64,000 nt of DNA from Methylobacterium isbiliense (lineage in GTDB: Bacteria > Pseudomonadota > Alphaproteobacteria > Rhizobiales > Beijerinckiaceae): positions 1-64,000 of the forward strand of contig NZ_BPQQ01000022.1 of NCBI RefSeq assembly GCF_022179325.1, written 5' to 3'. Under the pieces are notes generated by a model. That model saw only the letters and a list, made by a program, of their open reading frames with translations. It did no database searches and was not told the origin of the DNA. A program made the translations under genes and the position numbers. This document shows, one piece after another, positions 20,725 to 31,531 of the stretch. The stretch's first letter is position 1; the number at the start of each line of letters is the position of its first letter.

Positions 20725-22641
<1,917 letters not shown>

Positions 22642-22843
22642 GGTGGGATCCCTCGTTGAGTTTTTTTAAGCAGACCGCCGAGCCCCGAAGCAGCTCGGCC
22701 CATGGCGGTACTAGAGGATAATCATGATGCGGAGCGGGATCCGGCCGGACCTCGATTCGGATGAGGGAAGCGAAGGTCTGTGGCGGCGCCCGCGCCGGAC
22801 GCGATATAAGAACGCCGTCGAGGCCCCGCAAGGCGAGGCCGGA

Positions 22844-22891
22844 GCCGCGGCGCCCGGCAAGGGCCGCGGCGCCCGGCAAGGGCCGCGGCGC
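22844..22891. repeat. 19-bp tandem repeat, about 2.5 copies
   Basis: GCCGCGGCGCCCGGCAAGG occurs at 22844-22862 and 22863-22881, followed by the first 10 bases again. It lies in the divergent spacer between dnaK and the secreted-protein gene (22642-23019). That spacer otherwise holds only a dnaK-leader hairpin and presumed promoters. Confidence 0.7.
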
Positions 22892-23019
22892 GCCCCGCGG
22901 CCCGGAGGCTCATGGCCAAGGCGCCACGAGAACGTTGCGCCCTTGCCACGTCCGCGCCACGGGGCGCATGCTACGAGTGAAGCGGTGCGTTCCGCCCCCG
23001 CTGATGCCCTCGGAGTCTG

Positions 23020-23964
23020 ATGCAGCCGTCCCGCCTCCTCCTCGCTCTCGTCCTGGCGGCGGTCCCGGCCCAGGTGTCGACCCAGGCCTCGGCTCAGTCG
23101 TTCTTCGAGGAGCTGTTCGGCATCGGGCGGGCGCGGCAGCCTCCGCCCCGGGCCGCGCCGCCGAGCGCCCCCGTCGACGTGCCGCCCGAGGGGCCGCGCC
23201 CTGCCCCGGCGCCGCCTGCGCCCCCCAAGCCCGTGGTGATCCGCGCGCCCAGCGACGACAGCGTGATCGGGCAGGACCTGCAGCAGAACGGCAGCGACGG
23301 GTCGCTGCGCCTGGAGCGGGCGCAGGGCGGCCTGAGCGCGCGCATCACGCTGGCCGGCATCAAGGTCTCGCAGCCCACCGAATCCTGCCGGGTGTCCCTG
23401 TCCGGCGGCGCGCCCCTCACCCTGGCCGACCAGGGGCGGCCGAACGGCGTCACGCGGCTGGCCGCGTCCGATCCGGTCTGCCCGCTGCGCCTGGAGATCC
23501 TCGACGGCAGCGTCCTGGTGACGACGGGCGCGGAACCGGACACCTGCGTGTTCCAGGCCGCCGACTGCGCGGTGCGGCCCAAGGGGTTGTGGGGGCCCGG
23601 GCCCGCCTCCCTGGTGCCCCGCGCCCAGGAATTCGACTCCGCCCGCGGCTCCGCCGACAAGGCCGTGCGGGAGAACTACAAGGTCCTCACCCAGCGCGCG
23701 AAGCGCGAGGACATCCGTCCGATCGTCGCCGAGCAGGCGGCCTTCTCCTCGGAACGCGAGCAGATGTGCCGCGCCTATGCCCGCGAGGGCGTGCACGGCT
23801 ACTGCCACCTGCGCTTCTCGGAGGCCCGGGCGCTCTCGCTCGCCACGCGGCTCGGCATCGCCACGAGCGCGGCTCCGACCGCGAGCGCAACGCCCCGCCC
23901 GCCGCGCCGCCGCCCGCCCGTGGACGGCATGAACCCGGGCTTCGACACCGCCGGGCCGGAATGA
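23020..23964 (+). CDS. Secreted protein of unknown function
   Basis: This 314-aa protein has a signal peptide (MQPSRLLLALVLAAVPAQV, cleavage near ASAQ, about residue 26). A proline-rich linker follows (about 40-72), then a beta-rich globular part with several cysteines (about 95-200) and an alpha-helical cysteine-containing block near the C-terminus (SSEREQMCRAYAREGVHGYCH). The tail is basic and proline-rich. It looks periplasmic. I recall similar proteins in Rhizobiales genomes without assigned function. It is divergent from dnaK. Confidence 0.6.
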   Translation: MQPSRLLLALVLAAVPAQVSTQASAQSFFEELFGIGRARQPPPRAAPPSAPVDVPPEGPRPAPAPPAPPKPVVIRAPSDDSVIGQDLQQNGSDGSLRLERAQGGLSARITLAGIKVSQPTESCRVSLSGGAPLTLADQGRPNGVTRLAASDPVCPLRLEILDGSVLVTTGAEPDTCVFQAADCAVRPKGLWGPGPASLVPRAQEFDSARGSADKAVRENYKVLTQRAKREDIRPIVAEQAAFSSEREQMCRAYAREGVHGYCHLRFSEARALSLATRLGIATSAAPTASATPRPPRRRPPVDGMNPGFDTAGPE

Positions 23965-24039
23965 GGCCGTCGGCTCGGGACGCGGGAGCCCCGGGCCGCG
24001 CACGATCGGCGGCCGCCCCGGCGGGGCGGCGATCCGCCC

Positions 24040-24681
24040 TCAGGCGTGGCCCGCGCTCATCGAGAGCATCGCCGGCTCGATCCCGATCGCCCGCAGCGCC
24101 CGGTCGTACTTGGTGTCGAGGGCGGCGTTGAAGATCAGCTCCGGGTCGGCCGGGCAGTGCAGCCAGCCGTTCGCCTGGATCTCGCTCTCGAGCTGGCCCG
24201 CCTGCCAGCCCGCGTAGCCGAGCGCCAGCACGGCGCTCGACGGGCCGGTGCCGGCGGCGATCGCCCGCAGGATCTCGACCGTGGCGGTGAGGCAGATGCC
24301 CTCGTCGATCAGCAGCGTCGACTGGTCGATGTGGAAGTCGGGCGAATGCAGCACGAAGCCGCGGCTCGACTCGACCGGGCCGCCCATCAGCACCGGCATG
24401 TGCCCCACCCGGTTCGGCAGGCGGATCGCGTCGGCCTGCCCGATGATGTCGAGCTGGACCAGCAGGTCCGGCATGTTGAGGTCCGCCGCCGCCTTGTTGA
24501 CGATGATCCCCATCGCGCCCTCGGCCGAGTGCGCGCAGAGATAGATCACCGAGCGGGCGAAACGCTCGTCGGCCATGCCGGGCATCGCGACGAGGAGCTG
24601 CCCGTCGAGGTAGGTCGCGGCGGGGGCTCCGCCCGGACTCGTCGCGTCGTCGTGGTCGGTTCGGCTGCGCATAGGGATCAT
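24040..24681 (-). CDS. YqgE/AlgH family protein
   Basis: This 213-aa protein of the UPF0301 family has [22 protein letters not shown], then [10 protein letters not shown] and [12 protein letters not shown], all signature blocks. Its role is not firmly known; relatives have been linked to alginate regulation in Pseudomonas. ATG at 24681 has only a G-rich ribosome binding site; ATG at 24672 is an alternative. It is divergent from the DsbD-like gene. Confidence 0.85.
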   Translation of the reverse strand: MIPMRSRTDHDDATSPGGAPAATYLDGQLLVAMPGMADERFARSVIYLCAHSAEGAMGIIVNKAAADLNMPDLLVQLDIIGQADAIRLPNRVGHMPVLMGGPVESSRGFVLHSPDFHIDQSTLLIDEGICLTATVEILRAIAAGTGPSSAVLALGYAGWQAGQLESEIQANGWLHCPADPELIFNAALDTKYDRALRAIGIEPAMLSMSAGHA

Positions 24682-24920
24682 GCTACCCCCGGCCCTCATA
24701 TTGTCCATCCTCCAAACGCCCCCGGGCGCCTTCTCTTGCGGGAGGAGAACGCGCGGCGCGGGAACATGGGCGCCGGTCACGCGATCGTTTCTCGCCCTGG
24801 TCCGATTCCTGCTGATACGCTTCGGCCCGTACCAGACCCGATCGTGACGGACCCGGGCGGCCGCGGGCGCGGCGCCGCGCGGGTCGGGATGCGCGAGAAG
24901 GCAAGAATCGCTGACGGTCC

Positions 24921-25790
24921 ATGATCCTGTTTCCTGCCGGGCGGCGCCTCGCCCTCCTTGCCAGCCTTTGCCTCGCCGCCTGTCTGGCGGGGTCCCCCGG
25001 CGCCGCGGACGCCGCCTCCCCCTGGGCCACCGGCCTGCATGCCCGCGCCCGGCTGATCCCGGGCGGGCAGGCCGACGGCGTGCGCTACGCCGGGCTGGAG
25101 ATCGTCCTCGACCGCGGGTTCAAGACCTTCTGGCGCGACCCGGGCGAGTCCGGCATGCCGCCGGCCATCGACTGGTCGGCCAGCCGCAACGTCGCGTCGC
25201 TCGACGTGCTCTGGCCGGTGCCCCGGCGGATGAAGGAGGCCGGGGACGTGGTCTTCGGCTACGAGGACCGCGTCGTGCTGCCGGTCCGGGTCGTCCCGGT
25301 CGATCCGGCGAGCCCGGTGGGCCTGCGGCTGCGCCTCGATTACGGCGTGTGCAACGACATCTGCATCCCGGTCCGGGCGGATCTCTCGATCACGCTGCCG
25401 GCCGACGCGGCCGCGGTGGGGGACCCCCGGGTGGCGGAGGCGGTGGCGGCAGCACCCCGCCCGGTGCGGCTCGGCGAGGGCGCGCTCACGGTGCTGGGGG
25501 CCGTGCCCGAACCGCCCAGCCTCGCCGGCAAGCTCTTCGTCGCGGTGCGGGCGCGGGTGCCGAACGGCGAGCAGGCGGACCTGTTCGTCTCCGCCCCGCC
25601 GGGCTGGCTGCTGATGCCCCCGCCCCGGCCGCGGCCCGAGGCGCCCGGCACGGTGCTGTTCCGCATCCCCGTGCTGGAGCGCCCGGCCGCCGCCCCGGAC
25701 ACCTTGCCCCTGAACCTGACCCTGTCCAGCCCCGGCATGCGCCCGGTGACGGCGGAGGCCCACCTCGACACCCGGGAATGGCCGCGCTAA
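24921..25790 (+). CDS. Periplasmic protein with DsbD N-terminal-like domain
   Basis: This 289-aa protein has an N-terminal signal sequence ([21 protein letters not shown]). The DsbD alpha-like domain follows, shown by [15 protein letters not shown] (about residues 67-81) and the redox motif [10 protein letters not shown] (about 141-150) with two cysteines four residues apart. The transmembrane and thioredoxin domains of true DsbD are absent. This compact type usually receives or passes electrons for thiol-disulfide exchange in the periplasm. A peroxiredoxin gene follows 94 bp downstream on the same strand, which fits a redox context. Confidence 0.78.
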   Translation: MILFPAGRRLALLASLCLAACLAGSPGAADAASPWATGLHARARLIPGGQADGVRYAGLEIVLDRGFKTFWRDPGESGMPPAIDWSASRNVASLDVLWPVPRRMKEAGDVVFGYEDRVVLPVRVVPVDPASPVGLRLRLDYGVCNDICIPVRADLSITLPADAAAVGDPRVAEAVAAAPRPVRLGEGALTVLGAVPEPPSLAGKLFVAVRARVPNGEQADLFVSAPPGWLLMPPPRPRPEAPGTVLFRIPVLERPAAAPDTLPLNLTLSSPGMRPVTAEAHLDTREWPR

Positions 25791-25884
25791 GCATCGCCCG
25801 CCCGGGCGGCTGACGCGGCGCGACGGCGGCCCGCGCGAACTGGACGGCACCGCCGGCACGGCCCCCCCGATCAGGAGAGCAGCG

Positions 25885-26367
25885 ATGACGATCCAGGTAG
25901 GCGACCACCTGCCCCAGGCCACCTTCCGCGTGATGTCGCCGGACGGTCCCGCCGCCAAGACCACCGACGACGTGTTCAAGGGGCGCCGGATCGTGCTGGT
26001 GGCGGTGCCGGGCGCCTTCACCCCCACCTGCCACCGCAACCACCTGCCGGGCTACGTCGCCAAGCGCCAGGAGATCCTCGGGCGCGGGATCGACGGCATC
26101 GCGGTCACCTCCGTCAACGACGTGTTCGTGCTCGACGCGTGGTCGAAGCAGGCGGGCGCCGAGGGCATCGAGTTCCTGGCCGACGGCAACGGCGACTTCG
26201 CCAAGGCGATCGGCCTCGACATGGACGGGACCGGGTTCGGCCTCGGCGTGCGCTCGAAGCGCTATGCCATGCTGGTCGATGACGGCGTCGTGCGCGCCCT
26301 CAACGTCGAGGACAGCCCCTCGAAGGCCGAGGTCTCCAGCGCCGAGGCGCTGCTGAAGTCGCTCTGA
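25885..26367 (+). CDS. Peroxiredoxin, Prx5 family
   Basis: This 160-aa cytoplasmic thiol peroxidase carries the peroxidatic motif VPGAFTPTCHRNHLPG (about residues 43-58). The cysteine lies in PTCH, with the supporting Thr and a later Arg in GVRSKRYAML. No second cysteine is present anywhere in the protein. Reduction must therefore use an external thiol such as glutathione or glutaredoxin, as in other 1-Cys Prx5 enzymes. AGGAGAGCAGCG precedes the ATG. It probably detoxifies hydrogen peroxide and organic hydroperoxides. Confidence 0.9.
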   Translation: MTIQVGDHLPQATFRVMSPDGPAAKTTDDVFKGRRIVLVAVPGAFTPTCHRNHLPGYVAKRQEILGRGIDGIAVTSVNDVFVLDAWSKQAGAEGIEFLADGNGDFAKAIGLDMDGTGFGLGVRSKRYAMLVDDGVVRALNVEDSPSKAEVSSAEALLKSL

Positions 26368-26566
26368 GGCCGGCGCCCGCATCCTCGGGCGCGCCGCGAA
26401 GGATCGCCGACAAGGGCTTGGTGGACCTGCGGAAACGCGGTCGCCTGTCCGCTCCCTGATCCTCCGGATGGCGGAGCCTGCGCGTCCGAGGAGCGGCGTT
26501 CCGAGACGGGTTGAGCCGATCCCGCCAAGGTTCTGATGCGACAGGAGAAAAGATCTAGGGCGGCGA

Positions 26567-27106
26567 TCAGTGCCGCGGCCCCTCCTGTTGCGCGAGCGCC
26601 CGGCCGATCTCGATCAGCGCCATGTCGAGGAGGCGACGGACGAGCGGCGCGTCGATGCGCGCCGCCGCGCGGCGGGCGGCCATGCAATGGTCGGCGGCCT
26701 CGTCGAGGGCGCGCCCCGGATCGCCCGGCCGCTCGGTGATGTCGAGGACGGTGCCGGAGGAGCGCACCGGCCGTCCCTGCGCGTCGTGGTAGAACCGGCC
26801 CTGCACCTGGACGCGGCGCCTGGAGCCGTCCCGCGAGCAGGTGCGGTACTCCGACCGGAACGGGCCGCTCGCCGCCGCCAAGTGAACGCCCATCTGACCG
26901 CGATCGTCCGGGTGGACCGTGCGCATCCAGCGCTCGAAGGGGATCCCCGCCCCCGCCTCCTCGGGATCAAGGCCGAACAGTTCGGCCACGACCTCGTCGG
27001 CGGACAGGCGATCCTCGCGGATTGCCCAGTCCCAGACGCCAACGCGATCCGCGGCCTCGGCACGCGGCGATCCGGCAGTCCGGCCGACTCCCCTCCGGCC
27101 CCGCAT
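26567..27106 (-). CDS. PAS-domain protein
   Basis: This 179-aa protein has a PAS fold of the PAS_3 type: VWDWAIREDRLSADEVVAELFGLDP (about residues 24-48), then WMRTVHPDDR (about 60-69), YRTCSRDGSRRRVQVQGRF, and the terminal GTVLDITERP that normally leads to an output domain. Instead of a kinase or cyclase it ends in a roughly 45-residue helical tail. It may be a stand-alone sensor or a partner for another kinase. The exact start is uncertain because the first 20 residues are basic and poorly conserved in style. Confidence 0.7.
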   Translation of the reverse strand: MRGRRGVGRTAGSPRAEAADRVGVWDWAIREDRLSADEVVAELFGLDPEEAGAGIPFERWMRTVHPDDRGQMGVHLAAASGPFRSEYRTCSRDGSRRRVQVQGRFYHDAQGRPVRSSGTVLDITERPGDPGRALDEAADHCMAARRAAARIDAPLVRRLLDMALIEIGRALAQQEGPRH

Positions 27107-27366
27107 CTACAGCTCCCGCCAAGGTCACACCGCCACCCTGAGGCCGATCCCGGTGCGGTGCAAGTCAATCGATCGCGACCACGGCCGGTCCTCTGCTGGA
27201 GCATTCGGCAGTGGTTGAGACGGGGTTGTCGCTGATCTTCGATTTCTCTTCAGCGGCACGCGCAGGACCGGATGGTGCCGTCCGGCATCCGAGCCGGGGC
27301 CGGCCCGTTACGGCAACGGCCGCCCTCACGAGCGGCCGCGTCGTCGGGAATGTCGTCCCCCCGGGG

Positions 27367-27609
27367 TCACTGACCGGGCTTCTTGCCCCAGGCGGAGACC
27401 GGCAGGGACGGCACCGACGCCCAATTCGAGCCGGATCCGGTGCCCGTCGCTTGGCTCCCGAAGGACGTCTGTGACGGGATCGTTCCGGCGATCCAGCCCG
27501 CACCGCCCACCACCCCGTCGAGGTCCTCGAGGGAGAGTTCGGCGTGAGACACCTCCGCGATCAGCTCGGCAGAATTGATCAGTTCGGCGGAGGTGGGCTT
27601 GAAGTTCAT
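27367..27609 (-). CDS. Double-glycine leader peptide (bacteriocin/RiPP-precursor-like)
   Basis: This 80-aa product starts at an ATG with GAGAGGACG upstream. Residues 1-36 look like a processing leader: an amphipathic stretch (SAELINSAELIAEVSHAELS) followed by LEDLDGVVGG, the form used by GG-cleaving C39 peptidase/ABC exporters and Nif11/NHLP-type RiPP systems. The 44-residue remainder begins AGWIAGTIPS and is rich in Gly, Ser, Thr and Trp, without cysteine. No exporter, protease or modifying enzyme is in the window. The leader is clear; the function is inferred. Confidence 0.65.
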   Translation of the reverse strand: MNFKPTSAELINSAELIAEVSHAELSLEDLDGVVGGAGWIAGTIPSQTSFGSQATGTGSGSNWASVPSLPVSAWGKKPGQ

Positions 27610-28231
27610 CGTCCTCTCCCGGGCGTTCCGGCTCGGCGCCGCGTCGATGCCGGGACTATGGAGCGGCAGGGGGCGGGTCGGCGTGCGATGCCGCACGTCG
27701 TCCGACGGAGCGTCCTCCGGTCGTGCCGTGCTCGAATCGCTTCCGACGCAAGCCCGGCACCACACGACGGGTGGGGAGTGCGGGCGATGGCGGGGCACGG
27801 GACGGGAGCGGCCGGTCGCGGCGGAACATCCAGAGCGCCAAGCCAGTGCCCTCACGCCACCGCGCGGACGGTTCTCGGCAGCGTGGAGGCCGACGCGCCC
27901 GCACCATCACCCGATCGGATCCTGCACCGGATCGGATCCTGATGATTGCCGCCGAGAATCAGCGGGCGCAGATCGTGCGCGGCTACTGAGCCTCTTGCCA
28001 AGCATTCCGACAACAACTACTGACGTGCGAAGGCCGGCTCGGAGCGTGCGTCAACACAATCCGGCCGGCCTTTAAGCAGAGCGGGCGTTGACGCGCCCGC
28101 AAGTGCTTACCGCCGTGGTCCCGGAACGCTGCCGAACTCGGGTTGGTCACGCCGGCTGCTCAAAAACATAGCCGATTCTCGCCCGACGTCCTGCACAAAA
28201 AGCAATCTGGAGATCTGCGCTGGTCGCCATC
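27610..28231. other. Gene-poor region
   Basis: No convincing coding sequence was found on either strand. The region holds a 13-bp direct repeat around ATCGGATCCTG (about 27913-27942) and a GCGGGCG/CGCCCGC hairpin (about 28082-28101). The promoter of the GG-leader gene should lie at its left end. Confidence 0.5.
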
Positions 28232-28489
28232 GTGATGCGGCTCGGCAGCGCGGCGCTGACGTCGCGCGAAGGTGTGCGGCCGAAGGCCTGCCTCCTCAGC
28301 GTCGGCGTGCCGACGCTCGGCTACGGCCACACCCAGGCGGCGAAGCTCGGGCAGATCATCACGCAGGCTCGGGCCGGGACGTTCATCGCGGAGGACCTCG
28401 CCGGATGCGCCCCGCTTCTCCCGTCCTGCACCACGGTGCCGGTAGCGGACGTGTTGGCCCTGGTCATCCGCCGCCAAGCGCGGCCGTGA
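28232..28489 (+). pseudogene. Degenerate phage endolysin (GH24 lysozyme) fragment
   Basis: The 85-codon frame retains the core of T4-type lysozymes: SREGVRPKACLLSVGVPTLG followed by YGHT, then IITQARAGTFIAEDLAG. The first glutamate and the GYGHT threonine are present, but the expected catalytic aspartate region is altered. The domain stops about 50 residues after GYGHT, where intact enzymes continue for another 80 or more. The end overlaps the glutathione peroxidase gene by 26 bp. This is a relic of phage DNA outside the 32.7-51.5 kb element. Confidence 0.6.
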
Positions 28490-28952
28490 CGTCGCGCTCC
28501 AGAGCGGTCGGCGTCGTCCGGGGCGAATAGCGGGCCAGCACCCTGCCGTTGCGGCCCACAAGGAACTTCGTGAAGTTCCACTTGATCGCTCGGCTGCCGA
28601 ACAGGCCGGGGCGCTCCTGCTTGAGATAGCCGTAGAGCGGCTCGGCCTTCGGCCCGTTCACGTCGATCTTTGCCAGTATGGGAAAAGTAACCGCATAGTT
28701 CATAGTGCAGAACCGCGCGATCTCGTCGGATGTTCCGGGCTCCTGCGCGCCGAACTGGTTGCATGGGAAGGCCAGCACGACCAAGCCTGCCGACCGGTAT
28801 TTGCGCCAGAGCGTCTCCAATCCCTCGTATTGCGGGGTGAAGCCGCAGCGAGAGGCCGTGTTGACGATGAGCAGGACCTTGTCGCTGTAGTCAGAGAGGG
28901 GGTGCGGGATTCCGTCGGCGCCCGCAGGCGAGAAGTCGTAGATCGTGGTCAT
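28464..28952 (-). CDS. Glutathione peroxidase
   Basis: This 162-aa thiol peroxidase of the GPx family reduces hydroperoxides with glutathione or thioredoxin. It has the catalytic cysteine in VNTASRCGFTPQYEGL (about residue 36), the glutamine block FPCNQFGAQEPG (about 68-79) with the second cysteine, and the tryptophan in KWNFTKFLV (about 124). The start at 28952 matches the family N-terminus MTTIYDFS. Upstream in-frame codons give no plausible protein. It is the second peroxidase in this region. Confidence 0.9.
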   Translation of the reverse strand: MTTIYDFSPAGADGIPHPLSDYSDKVLLIVNTASRCGFTPQYEGLETLWRKYRSAGLVVLAFPCNQFGAQEPGTSDEIARFCTMNYAVTFPILAKIDVNGPKAEPLYGYLKQERPGLFGSRAIKWNFTKFLVGRNGRVLARYSPRTTPTALERDVTAALGGG

Positions 28953-29202
28953 CGACCCCCCCCATAGCACGGCAACGCTGCACTTGGTCAGAAGCCAGCG
29001 CAGCGTTGCCGTGCCGTTTTGGAGATCCCGAACATGGACCGGCGTCAGCTTGCCGGGCCACTCGCGCCAGCGGGACTGGCCTCGCTGGGCATGCGCGTCG
29101 GCGCCACGCTGGTCGGGCAGGACACCGACGGACCCGGCCGGGCCGAAGGGACAAGGGACGCCTGGACGCCCCGTCTCGCGACCGTCGGAACGGGCCTTGC
29201 AC

Positions 29203-29640
29203 TCACTTGGCGGCGGCGGCCTTCGCGGAGGCCCGCTCACGGCGCATCTGGCCGAGCCCGAGGCTCTTCGCGAGTTCCGAGCGGGCGGCCGAGTAGCTCT
29301 CCGCCACCATCGGGTAGGTCGGCGGAAGGCCGAACTTCGCCCGGTAATCGTCCGGTGTCAGGCCCTGGCTCGTGAGGTGCCGCTTCAGGCTCTTGTACGG
29401 CCTGCCATCGATGAAGCTGATCAGCGCGTCCGGCGTGATGGACTTCCTGATCTGAGCCGGGTTTGCCCTGGGCGTCTCCTCGCCGGCAGGCGGCGGAGGA
29501 TTCGCGAGGGAGCTGAGCGCATCATGCACGCTCTTGAGCAGGTCGGGCAGGTCCACGGCCCGCAGGCTGTTGTTGGATACGTAGGCTGAGACGATGTCGG
29601 CCGTGAGTTCGACGGGAGTGGTCGGAGCAGTGTTGGTCAT
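29203..29640 (-). CDS. MucR/Ros family transcriptional regulator
   Basis: This 145-aa protein has the ROS/MucR layout: an N-terminal TADIVSAYVSNNSL dimerisation helix, a proline-rich linker, then a DNA-binding segment GRPYKSLKRHLTSQGLTPDD and FGLPPTYPMVAESYSAARS. Three of the four zinc ligands of Agrobacterium Ros are replaced (both Cys and the second His), as in Mesorhizobium Ml proteins that fold without zinc. Such regulators bind AT-rich targets and control surface polysaccharide, motility and the cell cycle. A paralogue lies at 61478-61915. Confidence 0.85.
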   Translation of the reverse strand: MTNTAPTTPVELTADIVSAYVSNNSLRAVDLPDLLKSVHDALSSLANPPPPAGEETPRANPAQIRKSITPDALISFIDGRPYKSLKRHLTSQGLTPDDYRAKFGLPPTYPMVAESYSAARSELAKSLGLGQMRRERASAKAAAAK

Positions 29641-29929
29641 TTGTTAATCCTGCGAGGACACTGCGTTCTGGATTTGCGGCTGGGCGGCGTCAATAGTGCA
29701 ATCGAGCATCATCCCGGTTTCGTCACGTTATCCGGGGATCACGGAGCTGGTACCAGAAGTTGAGCAACGACCTGGCGGCTTGCTGAACCTACGGATGCAG
29801 CCGGTCGTTTGCAGGTCGGGCCGCGGATGAGCCGCGCCGCGGGGGCGCGGATCGGACCATAGGGTCCGGCAGGATGGCCGCGTGCCGCCACGCACCGCGG
29901 GCCGCGCGGCCGGCCTGCATCCAGGGGCC
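29641..29929. other. Upstream region of mucR
   Basis: No gene was recognised. It should contain the mucR promoter. Regulators of this family commonly repress themselves, but I see no defined operator. Confidence 0.4.
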
Positions 29930-30070
29930 ATGGAACTGCTTGGCGGCCTTCTCGAACTCTGCGCCTTCGTTGTGGAACTGGCCGACTGCGTGCTGAGCGC
30001 GATCGGTCTCAGGCGAAGGCGCGACGGCAAGGGCCGACCGGCGGACGAACCGGGCGAGCCGCACAAGTAG
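29930..30070 (+). CDS. Possible small membrane peptide
   Basis: This 46-aa frame starts MELLGGLLELCAFVVELADC, a single hydrophobic helix, and continues with a positive-charge cluster (LRRRRDGKGR) that would sit on the cytoplasmic side. CAGGGGCC upstream is a weak ribosome binding site. The composition is consistent with a one-pass membrane peptide, but it could be a chance frame in GC-rich DNA. Confidence 0.3.
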   Translation: MELLGGLLELCAFVVELADCVLSAIGLRRRRDGKGRPADEPGEPHK

Positions 30071-30456
30071 GGCGCCCGCTTTCTCGCCACCCGAGGCCAC
30101 CGCCCTCACCTCGGGCTGCGGACAGGCGGGCCGCGATCTCCTGTCCGGCCGCGGCTCATCCCCCCGATCACCCGGTTTTGCGGCGGCAGGCCCGACTCCG
30201 TGGATGCCGGGCATCGTGAACCGATGCCGGACAGGCGGCTGCGGGTGGTCGAGGCCGCCGTCGGCCCTCGTCGTCGTCGAGGCTCAGCTCGCACCGAGGA
30301 CAGATCGAAACTCCGGCCGGGTGATGGGGCCGGCCGCGATCAATCGCTGAGAAGACCGTCGGCGGCTTCGCTCGGCACGCTCATCGGGGCCATGCGCGAG
30401 CGCGCGTCTCTTGAGCAACCAACCCATCCGAGCCCGGCGAGGGGGTCGCATGGCAC
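30071..30456. other. Spacer without recognised genes
   Basis: About 390 bp with only short frames of shadow-like composition on both strands. I see no repeat, RNA gene or strong promoter. Confidence 0.4.
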
Positions 30457-30669
30457 TCAGGTTCGGTTCGCGTCGATGGACCCGGAATGCTGCACGAGGG
30501 CGGACATCTCGGACGGAGCTTGGAACACCCGACCGTCTTCGCACACCACGTGCACGTTCGATGCTCCCATGCTCACGAATGTCATGGCCCGCTCCGCCGC
30601 TCTGAGGCCGAGATCGTGCGGCTCCGAGCCTGGGCCGGAAGGCGAGGTCCAGTTTACGACATAAGGCAT
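30457..30669 (-). CDS. Small hypothetical protein
   Basis: This 70-aa protein starts MPYVVNWTSPSGPG, with CAGGAGAACGCG upstream, a good ribosome binding site. The frame is open 14 codons further up, but the internal ATG has the better initiation context. The order of elements (VVNWTSP; LRAAERAMTFVSMGASNVHVVCEDGRVFQ) suggests a small alpha/beta fold in which a helix precedes a strand pair. No family was recognised. Confidence 0.55.
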   Translation of the reverse strand: MPYVVNWTSPSGPGSEPHDLGLRAAERAMTFVSMGASNVHVVCEDGRVFQAPSEMSALVQHSGSIDANRT

Positions 30670-31110
30670 CGCGTTCTCCTGCGTGGCGTTCAGGATGACA
30701 CGATGAGCCAAGGATCGCGAACGGCGGCCGACGAGCCAATTGGACGCGGAGAGCTGTTGGGCGGCAGAACTGGCGATCGGCGGCCGTTCCGCTCAGCCGG
30801 CTTCGCAGTTGTGCTTGGCGATGTCGGGGCTCGACCTGCGTGCCTCTCGCTCGGATCCCTGCTTGAGGTCGGTGGGCCGCGATGCGCCTCCCCTGCAAAC
30901 GATTCGGGCTCAGGGGCCGTTTCGGGCGGCGCAACGCTTAAGCCCATTGGTCATCTCCGGTTGCCGTCCGCCGGGGTCGCGGCTGGCCGACGCGTCCGCG
31001 ATGGCATTCTCGCTGGCGAGGGGTAGCGGGTCACGCCTTAAGTTCCTATTTTGTTCTCACAGGCGGACGCCCGGACGCGGATTGCGGGAGACGGTGGAAC
31101 GGAGACCGGC
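30670..31110. other. Spacer without recognised genes
   Basis: About 440 bp. Frames here have composition typical of shadows, and nothing structured is visible apart from short GC palindromes. Confidence 0.4.
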
Positions 31111-31245
31111 ATGGCCGATCAAGCACACGAGGACGATGCGACCGAGACCGCTCGGATCGAGAGCGCAGCCCATCTCGCGGCCGTCCTGGAAGCGGAGCAG
31201 GAGCGGATGATCGATCGTCTTCTGGCTCGGGAATTCGGACTGTAG
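31111..31245 (+). CDS. Small acidic hypothetical protein
   Basis: This 44-aa frame starts MADQAHEDDATETARIE and ends in a predicted helix (HLAAVLEAEQERMIDRLLARE). GGAACGGAG lies 8 bp before the ATG. It is followed by the repeat at 31282. It is plausible as a small alpha-helical protein, but too short for certainty. Confidence 0.4.
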   Translation: MADQAHEDDATETARIESAAHLAAVLEAEQERMIDRLLAREFGL

Positions 31246-31281
31246 ATGCCGGACAGCCTGCGCGACCGGTCGGACTAGTCT

Positions 31282-31325
31282 AGAGCATTGTCCGACGAAG
31301 TGGATGCCGGTTCGTCGAAGAACAT
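31282..31325. repeat. Dispersed palindromic repeat (REP-like)
   Basis: AGAGCATTGTCCGACGAAG, then TGGATGCCGGTTCGTCGAAG, includes the CCGACGAA/TTCGTCG inverted arms around a GTGGATGCCGG core. It matches the style of the element at 14850-15010 and of dispersed extragenic palindromes known in Rhizobiales. Confidence 0.5.
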
Positions 31326-31431
31326 TCGTAAGACCCGGTTCCAGTGCCGCCGCGTGGCTCTCTGTGCATCGTCCTGCATCAGGGGGCGGTGAAGCGTGGC
31401 CGTGAAGGGGATTGCTGTCCGGCGCTCGGAC

Positions 31432-31527
31432 AAAAGAAAAGGCCGCCCTCGCGAGCGGCCCGAAGTCTAGGGAGGAAACGCCCAAGGAGGGCAGGCACGG
31501 TCGCGATGTCATCGCGGCCGTGCACGT
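31432..31527 (-). ncRNA. Small RNA of the mmgR / alpha-r8 (suhB-like) type
   Basis: Reading the minus strand, a 5' hairpin (about 31496-31525, CACGG...CCGTG with CGCGATG/CATCGCG) is followed by a single-stranded pyrimidine stretch with two anti-Shine-Dalgarno motifs (CCCTCCTTGG and TTTCCTCCCTAG). A terminator stem GGCCGC/GCGGCC (31441-31460) and TTTTCTTTTG come next. This layout and the TTTCCTCCCTAGACTTC sequence match, from memory, the Rhizobiales alpha-r8 RNA family, in which mmgR limits polyhydroxybutyrate storage. Size is about 95 nt. A matching promoter lies immediately upstream. Confidence 0.65.
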
Positions 31528-31531
31528 TTTT

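Noticed and set aside
22642-22760. RpoH-type heat-shock promoter or RNA thermometer upstream of dnaK
   Set aside because: I could not find a CTTG...CCAT-type pair or a thermometer hairpin covering the ribosome binding site.
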